Shown here: positions 1-8,461 of the stretch, piece by piece
Layout of the letters: every line of letters starts with the position of its first letter
Numbering within the stretch: position 1 is the stretch's first letter
Assembly (NCBI GenBank): GCA_029935455.1
Contig: JAOZKI010000009.1
Coordinates: forward strand, 1-40,736
Origin: Lysobacterales bacterium
GTDB lineage: Bacteria; Pseudomonadota; Gammaproteobacteria; Xanthomonadales; SZUA-36
Direction of reading: 5' to 3'
Length of the DNA: 40,736 nucleotides
Notes under the pieces: generated by a model
The model's input: only the letters and a program-made list of their open reading frames with translations
Told to the model about the DNA's origin: nothing
Databases searched by the model: none
Program-made: the position numbers and the translations under genes

Positions 1-129
1 ACGGATAATGCCTCTGCAGGTAGCTCGCCAGCTTAGCGCACGCACCCGCAGGCGGCAAGAAAGAAACGGCTGCAGAGCAAGGTTTTATGCGGCCTGGAGA
101 CTTTGAAACCCGAATCATGCGGATTGGGC

Positions 130-135
130 TACAAT
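130..135 (+). promoter_or_regulatory. Candidate -10 box (TACAAT) for the nucleoside kinase gene
   Basis: TACAAT lies about 30 bp before the kinase start codon, a good match to the sigma-70 -10 consensus. The nearest TTGAAA (103-108) is 21 bp upstream, too far for an ideal -35, so only the -10 is offered. I see nothing else in bases 1-100. Confidence 0.3.
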
Positions 136-167
136 GCCGGCCGAATCCTCTTAGCGAGCAATGACTT

Positions 168-1100
168 ATGTCCGCCCTGATTTGTGGCTCCATGGCCTTC
201 GATACCATCATGCTGTTTCCGGAACGCTTTCGCGATCACATCCTGCCGGAAAAGATGCACATCCTGAATGTGTCGTTTCTGGTACCCAAGATGCGGCGGG
301 AATTCGGTGGCGTGGCGGGCAATATCAGCTACAACCTGAAATTGCTTGGCGGGGAGCCCTATCCCATGGGTGCGGTGGGCGGTGATTTCGAACCCTACCG
401 ACGTCACTTTGAAACGCTTGGCATCTCGCTCGAGCACGTGCGCGTGCTGCCCGAGGAGTTCACGCCACAGGCATTTATCACCACCGATATGGAAGACAAC
501 CAGATCACTGCCTTCCACCCGGGCGCCATGGCGCATAGCCATGAAAACCAGATCAGCGCTGCGCAAGGCATAGAGATTGGCATTGTGGCGCCGGACGGCA
601 AGGAAGCCATGCTGCAGCACAGCCGGGATTTCAAAGCCCAGGGCATTGCGCATATCTTCGATCCGGGCCAGGCCATGCCCATGTTTGACGGCGATGAGCT
701 GCGCGGCTTTATCGAGCGCGCCGACTGGATTGTTATGAACGATTACGAATACCAGCTGTTGCGGGAGAAAACCGGCCTCAGCGGCGCCGAGATTGCGGAG
801 CAGGTGCGGGCCTTCGTGGTCACCCTGGGCGGCGATGGTTCCGACGTCTACCAGGCCGGTGAAAAGACCCATATCGAGGCCGTGCCACCAGCAGACATCA
901 AGGACCCCACCGGCTGCGGTGACGCCTATCGCGGCGGCCTGATCTATGGACTGCTCAACGATATGGACCTGCTTACGGCCTGCCGTATCGGCTCCGTCAT
1001 GGGCGCCATCAAGATCGAGCACATGGCGCCGCAGCAGCACACGCCGTCGCCGCAGGAGATCCGCGACCGCTTCAACGCCGCCTACGGCTACAGCTTCTGA
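168..1100 (+). CDS. PfkB-family nucleoside kinase (adenosine kinase-like)
   Basis: This 310-residue cytosolic kinase probably phosphorylates adenosine or related ribonucleosides with ATP for purine salvage. The N-terminus (CGSMAFDTIM) and GGVAGNISYNL near residues 47-57 form the PfkB substrate-binding region. DPTGCGDA at 246-253 is the C-terminal PfkB signature, with Asp252 as expected catalytic base. The motifs ITTDMEDNQITAFHPGAM and IFDPGQ resemble, from memory, the Burkholderia broad-specificity nucleoside kinase more than sugar kinases. Length is normal for the family. The start follows a weak GCGAG-like site. It stands alone upstream of the tRNA gene. A ribokinase or fructokinase role cannot be excluded by eye. 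Confidence 0.85.
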   Translation: MSALICGSMAFDTIMLFPERFRDHILPEKMHILNVSFLVPKMRREFGGVAGNISYNLKLLGGEPYPMGAVGGDFEPYRRHFETLGISLEHVRVLPEEFTPQAFITTDMEDNQITAFHPGAMAHSHENQISAAQGIEIGIVAPDGKEAMLQHSRDFKAQGIAHIFDPGQAMPMFDGDELRGFIERADWIVMNDYEYQLLREKTGLSGAEIAEQVRAFVVTLGGDGSDVYQAGEKTHIEAVPPADIKDPTGCGDAYRGGLIYGLLNDMDLLTACRIGSVMGAIKIEHMAPQQHTPSPQEIRDRFNAAYGYSF

Positions 1101-1107
1101 GAAATTA

Positions 1108-1124
1108 GCGGCCCCGAAGGCCGC
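1108..1124 (+). terminator. GC-rich hairpin after the kinase gene
   Basis: GCGGCC and GGCCGC form a perfect 6-bp stem around CCGAA, 8 bp after the kinase stop. No T-tract follows, so this is a weak or Rho-assisted terminator or an mRNA-stabilising hairpin. Confidence 0.35.
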
Positions 1125-1130
1125 AAACGG

Positions 1131-1159
1131 TTGACAAAAGCAGCGTCTGAACGCAGAAT
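1131..1159 (+). promoter_or_regulatory. Sigma-70 promoter of the tRNA-Met gene
   Basis: A perfect -35 (TTGACA, 1131-1136), a 17-bp spacer and a -10 of CAGAAT (1154-1159) precede the mature tRNA 5' end by about 48 bp. This is the best promoter by consensus in the window and fits strong stable-RNA transcription. Confidence 0.7.
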
Positions 1160-1207
1160 TGCCGACCCTTCAGCGCGGCCCGCAAGCCGCCTGCAAGAAC
1201 CGCTTTC

Positions 1208-1284
1208 GGTGATGTAGCTCAGCTGGTTAGAGCGCGGCACTCATAATGCTGAGGTCGGTGGTTCAAGTCCACCCATCACCACCA
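1208..1284 (+). tRNA. tRNA-Met (CAT anticodon)
   Basis: A 77-nt cloverleaf with encoded CCA. The acceptor stem GGTGATG pairs with CATCACC, followed by discriminator A and CCA. The D-arm (GCTCAGCTGGTTAGAGC), the anticodon stem CGGCA/TGCTG with loop CTCATAA, and a T-arm with GTTCAAGTCC are all present. The CAT anticodon and absence of initiator features suggest elongator Met. Ile2 (lysidine-modified CAT) has the same loop and cannot be fully excluded by eye. Confidence 0.93.
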
Positions 1285-1345
1285 AAAACAAGGCCCCCAG
1301 CTTGGGGGCCTTTTTTTTCGTCGCGCCGGGGGACAGACACCGGTG
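1260..1345 (+). repeat. Direct repeat copy 1 (tRNA 3' end, terminator and flank)
   Basis: This 86-bp unit covers the T-arm and acceptor 3' half of the tRNA, CCA, the terminator and about 27 bp beyond it. It ends in GGGGGACAGACACCGGTG and recurs at 1429-1513 with one substitution and one missing T in the T-tract. Confidence 0.9.
1290..1318 (+). terminator. Rho-independent terminator of tRNA-Met
   Basis: AAGGCCCCC pairs with GGGGGCCTT across an AGCTT loop, followed by a run of eight T. It lies 5 bp after the CCA end. Confidence 0.93.
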
Positions 1346-1428
1346 GTGCAAGACCTGGGCCCGACTCAAGCACGTCATCGAGCGCGGCACCCGCAGCGCC
1401 TCCATGGCGGCAGGTGCCCGCGCGCTCG

Positions 1429-1513
1429 GGTTCAAGTCCACCCATCACCACCAAAAACAAGGCCCCCAGCTTGGGGGCCTTGTTTTCGTCGCGCCGGGGG
1501 ACAGACACCGGTG
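1429..1513 (+). repeat. Direct repeat copy 2: orphan tRNA-Met 3' end plus terminator
   Basis: This 85-bp near-identical copy of 1260-1345 begins at the same T-arm base and carries CCACCATCACC-type acceptor sequence, CCA, a terminator (1459-1486, T-tract interrupted by G) and the same flank. It has no 5' tRNA half, so it cannot make a tRNA. The 83 bp between copies keep only a short tRNA-like word (AGCGCGGCAC). It reads as a decayed tandem tRNA duplicate or an integration scar. Confidence 0.88.
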
Positions 1514-1518
1514 AAGCG

Positions 1519-2304
1519 CTAGCGCGGGGGCGCCAGCCAGCCAATCTCACGCGCAGTTTGTGCGCCAATCAGCGTTTGCGCCAGTGACGCCGGGCGACGC
1601 GCTGTGGTCGGTGACAGGGCGATGGCGCCCGCCATCAGCTCCGCCTCGCGCTGGGGGAATAATGGCGTGGCCTCGGGCCGGGCCAGGCCCTGGGGCAGCA
1701 GCGGCAGACCGCTACCCGGCACATATTTATCCGTCGCGCCCAGCACATGCAGCAGTTCGTGCGTCATCACCAGGCGGTTACGTGGTGCCTGGCCTCGTGA
1801 GGCGTAGGCCTGCACCAGCGTGTAACGCCCCTTTTGCAGACCCACGGAGCGGTCCAGCTGGGTGCTGCCCTTGGCGGTGCGGTACTGCATGAAAACCTGA
1901 ATGTCCGGTGTCGGCAGGCCATCGCTTGACCGCTGACGCCAGGCCCACCAACGCATGCGCAAGGACCACCAGGCGATGGCCAGCGTTTGCCCATCGGCCG
2001 GCAGAGCGGGCGGTAGCTGATTGCTGGGCGGCGCCAGCTGAAAGCGGGCTGCCTGCGGCAGATCCCGACCGTAGCGTCGCGCCTGGGCCGAGAGGTAGCG
2101 GCTGATCTCGTCGAAGTCGGTCGCGCGCAGGGCATCCATATAGCGCTGCGTGGCCGGGTTCTGATCGGCAGCCAGTGGATAGACGGTTATCCAGATGGGC
2201 TGTTCCCAGCTCGCCAGGCGGGCTGCCCCCAGCCAGTGGTTGCTGGCAACCGCCAGCAGCACCAGCAGGAGCAGCAGTACGCGCACGGACTTGAACAGGC
2301 TCAT
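1519..2304 (-). CDS. Exported HExxH metalloprotease-like protein, function unknown
   Basis: A 261-residue protein with an N-terminal hydrophobic segment (residues 8-21) that is either a signal peptide or a membrane anchor. The middle is Trp/Arg-rich. Near residue 180 it has HELLHVLGATDKY, an HExxHxxGxxD arrangement that matches zinc metallopeptidases of the metzincin kind, with Asp in place of the usual third His. I recognise no named family. It is the last gene of a minus-strand set, 19 bp after the YbaY-like lipoprotein gene, so probably cotranscribed. A role in envelope protein processing is a guess from location and motif. Confidence 0.75.
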   Translation of the reverse strand: MSLFKSVRVLLLLLVLLAVASNHWLGAARLASWEQPIWITVYPLAADQNPATQRYMDALRATDFDEISRYLSAQARRYGRDLPQAARFQLAPPSNQLPPALPADGQTLAIAWWSLRMRWWAWRQRSSDGLPTPDIQVFMQYRTAKGSTQLDRSVGLQKGRYTLVQAYASRGQAPRNRLVMTHELLHVLGATDKYVPGSGLPLLPQGLARPEATPLFPQREAELMAGAIALSPTTARRPASLAQTLIGAQTAREIGWLAPPR

Positions 2305-2323
2305 GGCCTGATAAACGTCGCGA

Positions 2324-2821
2324 TCAGCGGCCCCGGACCGGCACCACCAGGATCTCCACGTTATCGGCCGGCGCCTCCCGGGTAAGCACCGGGTGCACCG
2401 TATCGGAGGTCCACATCAACGTGTCCTCAGGGCCGAGAATTTCCGCGCGCACCGCATAGACCATGCGCGCATCGATAGCGTCCGCATCATATTCAAGCTG
2501 CCAGGCAATCGGTACGGAACGACCGGCCGCTTCCACGCGGGTCTCGGCCAGCACGGTGGCCGGCGCATCGGCCCGACTGATATCTTCCAGACGCACCCGA
2601 ATCACCGCTTCCGGGTGCAAGGCCCGGCGCATCAGATAGGTGACGGTACCGTTCATGGTGCTCATGGCCGCGCTCTCCTCGATCACTTCCGGGTTGGCTT
2701 CAAGCGGCTCAACCACCGCCGTTAGCTCGTCCGCAGGCGCTGCCGCGGGCGGGGCTTCCGGCTCACTGCTGCCGCAGGCGGTCAGCGTGGCAGCGGCAGC
2801 TGCCAGTACCAGCGCGCGCAT
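2324..2821 (-). CDS. YbaY-family lipoprotein
   Basis: A 165-residue lipoprotein: the signal peptide ends in a lipobox-like LTAC with Cys16, followed by a Pro/Ala/Glu-rich linker. From about residue 57 the sequence (GTVTYLMRRALHPEAVIRVRLED) matches the YbaY/YscW-like beta-sandwich found in uncharacterised envelope lipoproteins. The family's molecular function is not established. Its ATG overlaps the stop of the upstream gene (TGATG), so translation is likely coupled. Confidence 0.8.
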   Translation of the reverse strand: MRALVLAAAAATLTACGSSEPEAPPAAAPADELTAVVEPLEANPEVIEESAAMSTMNGTVTYLMRRALHPEAVIRVRLEDISRADAPATVLAETRVEAAGRSVPIAWQLEYDADAIDARMVYAVRAEILGPEDTLMWTSDTVHPVLTREAPADNVEILVVPVRGR

Positions 2822-3255
2822 CAGGAACAGGCCGCCACAAAGCGGACCAGTACCCGAAACACGGAGGTCTCGCCGGAGATGCCGGGCGATTCCACCACGC
2901 CCACAGACACCTCAATGTCTTTCGTCAGCGGTGCTTCGCCTGGCTTTGGCGTGGGCATGGTGACATCCATGGAGGCCGAGCCCCGGTCGTTGATGAACAT
3001 ATCCACTTCCGTGGCATCGACCTGCAAACGGATCAACACATCCCCGCCATCACCCGCGTCCATCTGCACCGGCTCCGGCGGCCCGGGTGGTTCTTGGGTC
3101 ACGCCGGGTGGCAGCTGATGCTCGGGCACCTTAATGGTTCCCTTGCCTTTCAACCCCTCATTAAACACCTTGGCCTCTACCACGTAGCGCCAATCGTCAC
3201 CAATAGGTCCGTCCTGCCGCTCCGTAATCAGCGACATGGTTACCGTGCACCCCAT
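2821..3255 (-). CDS. Hypothetical protein, predicted beta-rich
   Basis: 144 residues with no family I recognise and no clear signal peptide. The start is fixed by a strong GAGGAG site 6 bp upstream of the ATG. The sequence alternates hydrophobic and polar residues, has a Pro-rich patch (QEPPGPPEPV) and ends in a strand-like RVLVRFVAACS. It overlaps the YbaY-like lipoprotein gene by one base, so the two are probably coexpressed and may act together. Confidence 0.7.
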   Translation of the reverse strand: MGCTVTMSLITERQDGPIGDDWRYVVEAKVFNEGLKGKGTIKVPEHQLPPGVTQEPPGPPEPVQMDAGDGGDVLIRLQVDATEVDMFINDRGSASMDVTMPTPKPGEAPLTKDIEVSVGVVESPGISGETSVFRVLVRFVAACS

Positions 3256-3313
3256 GATCTCTCCTCATTTCTCTTTAGTTACTCGACCCCTGGGCGGGGA
3301 CGGGGTCAAGGCA

Positions 3314-3322
3314 AGATTAGCA
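3314..3322 (-). promoter_or_regulatory. Candidate extended -10 (TGCTAATCT)
   Basis: In the 134-bp gap between the M1 aminopeptidase stop and the 144-residue gene, the minus strand reads TGC-TAATCT about 59 bp before the ATG. It would give the three downstream genes their own promoter. No convincing -35 is seen. Confidence 0.35.
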
Positions 3323-3389
3323 CATCAGCCCGACCGGTTTGACTCCCTGCCAGGCGTCCGCCGCCAGCGCCGGCAGGCGTCCAGCAAGC

Positions 3390-5276
3390 TCAGGGCAGCA
3401 CGCTCTGAACCGCATCCACCGCAATGGGGTGGTAACGGCTCTTGTTGGCCTGGAACAGCTCCCGGGCCAGCTCGCCATCGACCCCATTCTGATCCAGCGC
3501 CGCATAGACCGGCACGATCAGCTTCATGCGCCCATGGCGACCCAGATGCGCCTGCATGGCCGCGTAGGCCGGCTCATAGCGCCGCTGCGCCACCTGAATA
3601 AACCAGGCGCGGCTGATTTCCGCGTTGGCCGAGGCGCTGAAAGCAAAGGCTTCATCCAGGGCCGTCAGCTGCGCCGGGCTCAGTTCCGCCGGCAGGTTAT
3701 TGATGAAGTTGACCACCGCGTGCGGACTCCAATCCCCCAGGTCGAGCGCATGCAGGGCCAGACTGCCGGCCGCGAAATCGCTGGCAGCGGCAGCGGCCGC
3801 CGCCAGGGTCGCCGACACCGGCGGCTGGAAATCGGCGGGCACGCCCGGCTCATAAAGCCACTCGCCGGCCTGTGCGCGCGTATAAATGCCCGGATAAGTG
3901 CTCAGCAGGTGCTCATCGAGATAGTCGAGAAACGTCTCAGTGGTGATGGACTGCCAGGCAAAGGCCTGAAAATAGGCCATGATGAAGGGGTCAAAGCGCT
4001 CGCGACCAAACAGCCGCTCCAGGTGCTCCAGAAAAAACTGCCCTTTGGCGTATTGCATGCCCTGAGCCGGTCCTTCGCCATGCTCTGGCAACACCTTCGG
4101 CGCCAGCGGCTGGAACTGCGGCGGCACGCTGAGCACATCCGCCTGCAAGCCATTCCAGGCCAGCACGCGCTCCTCATCAGCGCGGTCCTTGCTAAACAGT
4201 TCCTCCATGAGGCGCGCCTCCAGATAGCTGGTGGTGCCTTCGTTCAGCCAGATATCGCGCCAGGTCGCGTTGGTCACCAGGTTGCCTGACCAGGAATGCG
4301 CCAACTCATGGGCAATCAGGGACACCAGGCTGCGGTCACCGGCCAGCACGCTGGGCGTGATAAAGGACAGGCGCGGGTTTTCCATACCGCCATAGGGAAA
4401 GGCCGGCGGCAAAATCAGCAGGTCGTAGCGACCCCAGTCATAGGGGCCATAGCGCTGCTCCGCCAGATCCAGCATGTCCTGGGTCTCGGCGAATTCATAG
4501 GCGGATGCCTGCAGTAACTCCGGCTCGGCATACACCCCCGTATCCTCACCAATGGGCGCAAAGAAAAGATTGCCCGCCGCGATAGCCAGCAGGTAAGACG
4601 GAATGGGCTGCGGCATTTCAAACTGGTACACACCGCTGCGTGGCGTCAGCGGGTCATTGTCCGCGCTCATCAGAGCCAGCATATTCTCCGGCGTCCGCAG
4701 CGTCGCCTCATAGGTCATGCGCACCGCCGGCGTGTCCTGCAGCGGCACCCAGCTGCGCGCGTGGATGGCCTGGGACTGGGAAAAGACCAGCGGCAACTGG
4801 CCACCGGCGGTCAGCTCCGGCGGTAGCCACTGCAGCGCGCTGGCACCGGGCGTGGTGCGGTAGCTGATTTCCAGTTCAAAACCGCCCTGGGGGTCGAAGC
4901 CCTTGGGCAGGGTAACGGTCAGAGGCTGACCCAGCAGCTCATGGCGCTCACCCAGCTCGAACTCGACCGCTTCCCGGGCGCCACCCTGAAGCCCGACCCG
5001 CGCCCCCTCAATCACCAGATCGCGCGTATCCAGCACCACGGTGGGCGCGCCCAGCTGCAGCGTACGCAGGCGCAGGGTCGCTGTGCCGATCAGTGCCCGG
5101 GCCTCGAAATCCACCTCCAGATCCAGCAGCAGATGCTCCGTCACATAGGCATCGCTGTTGGCGTAGGAGTAGTAGTCATGAGCCGGATCATAGGGCGCTT
5201 GTTCCGGCGCGTCCGGCTGACAGGCGATCAGGGCAAGGGCGGCCAGAGCGGCCAGGGCAAACGATTTCATGGTCAT
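3390..5276 (-). CDS. M1-family aminopeptidase, lipoprotein (LTA4-hydrolase-like)
   Basis: A 628-residue zinc aminopeptidase likely tethered to the envelope, trimming N-terminal residues from periplasmic or external peptides. The signal peptide ends LIAC with lipid-modified Cys19. An N-terminal beta domain precedes the exopeptidase motif GGMENP (296-301) and zinc motif HELAH (323-327) with third ligand Glu346 in WLNEG. The C-terminal helical domain (about 480-628) is of leukotriene-A4-hydrolase type. Length and order match the bacterial LTA4H-like subgroup. It is 68 bp from the aldolase stop and separated by 134 bp from the next minus-strand gene. Confidence 0.93.
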   Translation of the reverse strand: MTMKSFALAALAALALIACQPDAPEQAPYDPAHDYYSYANSDAYVTEHLLLDLEVDFEARALIGTATLRLRTLQLGAPTVVLDTRDLVIEGARVGLQGGAREAVEFELGERHELLGQPLTVTLPKGFDPQGGFELEISYRTTPGASALQWLPPELTAGGQLPLVFSQSQAIHARSWVPLQDTPAVRMTYEATLRTPENMLALMSADNDPLTPRSGVYQFEMPQPIPSYLLAIAAGNLFFAPIGEDTGVYAEPELLQASAYEFAETQDMLDLAEQRYGPYDWGRYDLLILPPAFPYGGMENPRLSFITPSVLAGDRSLVSLIAHELAHSWSGNLVTNATWRDIWLNEGTTSYLEARLMEELFSKDRADEERVLAWNGLQADVLSVPPQFQPLAPKVLPEHGEGPAQGMQYAKGQFFLEHLERLFGRERFDPFIMAYFQAFAWQSITTETFLDYLDEHLLSTYPGIYTRAQAGEWLYEPGVPADFQPPVSATLAAAAAAASDFAAGSLALHALDLGDWSPHAVVNFINNLPAELSPAQLTALDEAFAFSASANAEISRAWFIQVAQRRYEPAYAAMQAHLGRHGRMKLIVPVYAALDQNGVDGELARELFQANKSRYHPIAVDAVQSVLP

Positions 5277-5309
5277 GGGAAGCCAGCGGTCAGGGCAAAA
5301 ACGGCGCCC

Positions 5310-5315
5310 AGTATA
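5310..5315 (-). promoter_or_regulatory. Candidate -10 (TATACT) for the M1 aminopeptidase
   Basis: TATACT on the minus strand, 34 bp before the ATG, matches 5 of 6 consensus bases. The upstream -35 region is GC-rich, contains GCGCCGAAGCGCCGGC and has no clear TTGACA. Confidence 0.35.
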
Positions 5316-5344
5316 GCGCGTAGCGCCGAAGCGCCGGCGACGGC

Positions 5345-5964
5345 TCAGGGTTGACCGTAGTCGCTGAATTTGTCCAGCACGCGGGCCATTTCTTCTGCAG
5401 ACAGCTGCTTTGGCTCACCCACGCTCAGGCACAGGCGATAGATCAGCGCCAGCTGTTCCACCCGTTCCGCCAGGGCCAGGGCCGCGGGCAGATCTGCGCC
5501 CAGGGCCACCAGGCCATGATTGCCCATGAGGCAGGCCTTGCGCTGGTCCAGCGCGGCGCACACATGGGCGGAAAGCTGTTCCGTGCCGAAGGTGGCATAG
5601 TCGGCGCAGCGGATATCCACCCCGCCGGCGAAGGCCACCTCATAGTGAAAAGCCGGGATGGCCAGACCCAGACAGGCCAGGGCCGTGGCATTGGGCGGGT
5701 GCGCGTGCACGATGGCTCCCACCTCCGGCCGTTGGCCGTAGATGGCCTGATGGATGCGCCACTCGCTGGACGGGCGCCCCGGACTCATTGGACGTCCCTG
5801 CTGGTCCAGCTGCACCATCTGCTCTGCCTGTAGCTGCTCATAGGGAACGCCGCTGGGCGTAATCAGCAGTCCGTCGGGCAGGCGCAGGCTGAGATTGCCC
5901 GCGGTACCCACGTTGCCGGAGCGTGCCAGCGCACGCGCCGCCACCAGTAACTCCTGCGCCTGGC

Positions 5965-5968
<4 letters not shown>
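5345..5968 (-). CDS. Class II aldolase, FucA/Ald2-like (probable MTA/5'-deoxyadenosine DHAP shunt aldolase)
   Basis: A 207-residue Zn-dependent aldolase that would cleave a ketose-1-phosphate to DHAP and an aldehyde. It follows E. coli FucA almost motif for motif: TAGNLSLR, ITPSGVPYEQL, PSSEWRIHQAIY, VHAHPP and YATFGTEQLS. The predicted catalytic Glu69 and zinc ligands His88, His90 and His151 match FucA Glu73/His92/His94/His155 at a constant offset of 4. It starts with GTG overlapping the mtnA stop (GTGA). The pairing with mtnA points to 5-methylthioribulose-1-phosphate or 5-deoxyribulose-1-phosphate as substrate. An automatic call of MtnB dehydratase is possible but fits the motifs less well. 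Confidence 0.82.
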
Positions 5969-7071
<1,103 letters not shown>

Positions 7072-7146
7072 GCTGCCAACTTCCTGCGGATCAATCACCC
7101 AAGCTTCGCACACTTCCGCTACCATCCGCAGCCATAGCCACTGTGG

Positions 7147-8403
7147 ATGCGCTTCATGAGCTACGTCTCTCACCTGCAATGTACCTACTGCGGCCGTCAG
7201 TATCCGGCCGATCAACTGATGAATCTGTGCCCGGAAGACCAGCGCCCGGTAGAGATGATCCTGGACCTGGAGCGACTGGCTGCGGAGCGCCCGGATCAGC
7301 AGTGGTATACGCCCGAACGCCAGGATCTGTGGCGCTTTGGCGCCCTGCTGGCTCTGGATATGGACGATGCGGAAGACGCGCAGCACATTGCCACGCTGGG
7401 GGAAGGTGCGACGCCACTGCTGCCCTATGAGGATCATCCGCTGGCCCGGCAGGCCGGTTTCACACTGCACATCAAGGACGAGGGCAAAGCGCATCCGGGT
7501 TTCGGCGCCAACCCGACCCAGAGCTTCAAAGATCGCGGCATGGTTATGACCGCCTCCATGGCGCGCCGCTTCGGTCTGGAAAAACTGGCCATACCCACCC
7601 AGGGCAATGCGGGCGACTCGCTGTGTGAGTACGCGCAGGCCGCGGGCCTTTCGGCGGTGGTGGCCATGCCCACGGACACGCCCCTGCCCATCATGGGCAA
7701 GGTGGCCACACTGGCGCAGACCACGGACCGTTTTCATCTGCAGCTGGTGGAAGGCACGATCCGTGAGGCCGGCGAACTGCTGAAGCGCGATTGGATACCC
7801 AACGGCTGGTTCAGCGTCGCCACCTTCCAGGAACCGGGCTGGCGCATCGAAGGTAAAAAAACACTGGGGCTGGAGCTGGCTGAGCCCAGCAGCGACGGCG
7901 CCGGCTGGTCCCTGCCGGACGTGGTGATTTACCCCACCGGGGGCGGCACCGGCGTGCTCGGCATGTGGAAGGCCTGGGATGAACTGGAAGCGCTGGGGCT
8001 GATTGGGCCGGAACGGCCGAAGGTGATCTGCGTGCAGTTTGAAGGCACCGCACCGCTGGTGCGGGCCATGCAGGCGGGTGCGGAGGACACCACGGCAGCC
8101 GGAGCCGAATACACCATCGCCTATGGCCTGAACGTGCCCGGCGGCGTGGGGCAGTTCAAAGTGCTGCAGATCATCCGCGCCTCCGGCGGCGACGCCATCG
8201 CGGTCAGCGAGGAAGCGCTGCAGGCAACCCTGTCAGAAGTCTGGCACAGCAAGGGCTGGTGGCTGGGCCCGGAAGGCGCGGCCTGCCTGGCCGCCCTGCC
8301 GCAGCTGCTGGACCAGGGGCTGATTCAGGCTGGCGACGAGGTGGTGGCCTTTAACACCGGCTCGCTGGAGAAGTATCTGCCCAGCCTGCGCCATCTGCTG
8401 TGA
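7147..8403 (+). CDS. Threonine synthase-like PLP enzyme
   Basis: A 418-residue fold-type II PLP enzyme resembling threonine synthase (O-phosphohomoserine to threonine). The N-terminal CTYCG and NLCPE look like the short zinc-ribbon seen before many threonine synthase-like proteins, though only three Cys are present. SFKDRG carries the PLP lysine (Lys128), TQGNAGDS is the substrate loop and PTGGGTGVLG resembles a phosphate-binding loop. Two ATGs lie close together (7147 and 7156). It is divergent from mtnA. It may be the housekeeping enzyme or a paralogue of unknown substrate. The cysteate/threonine synthase superfamily cannot be separated by eye. Confidence 0.85.
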   Translation: MRFMSYVSHLQCTYCGRQYPADQLMNLCPEDQRPVEMILDLERLAAERPDQQWYTPERQDLWRFGALLALDMDDAEDAQHIATLGEGATPLLPYEDHPLARQAGFTLHIKDEGKAHPGFGANPTQSFKDRGMVMTASMARRFGLEKLAIPTQGNAGDSLCEYAQAAGLSAVVAMPTDTPLPIMGKVATLAQTTDRFHLQLVEGTIREAGELLKRDWIPNGWFSVATFQEPGWRIEGKKTLGLELAEPSSDGAGWSLPDVVIYPTGGGTGVLGMWKAWDELEALGLIGPERPKVICVQFEGTAPLVRAMQAGAEDTTAAGAEYTIAYGLNVPGGVGQFKVLQIIRASGGDAIAVSEEALQATLSEVWHSKGWWLGPEGAACLAALPQLLDQGLIQAGDEVVAFNTGSLEKYLPSLRHLL

Positions 8404-8461
8404 GCGGGCCCGCCATGCGGCCGCTCCGGCCTGCCGACGGGGCCTGTGCTAGGCTCCGCCC

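Noticed and set aside
1370-1453. A second functional tRNA gene
   Set aside because: Only the 3' half (T-arm, acceptor strand, CCA) is present. There is no matching 5' acceptor strand, D-arm or anticodon arm.
3339-4289. 316-codon plus-strand ORF
   Set aside because: It lies antisense to the M1 aminopeptidase, whose zinc and exopeptidase motifs are intact. Its composition is that of a GC-rich shadow frame.
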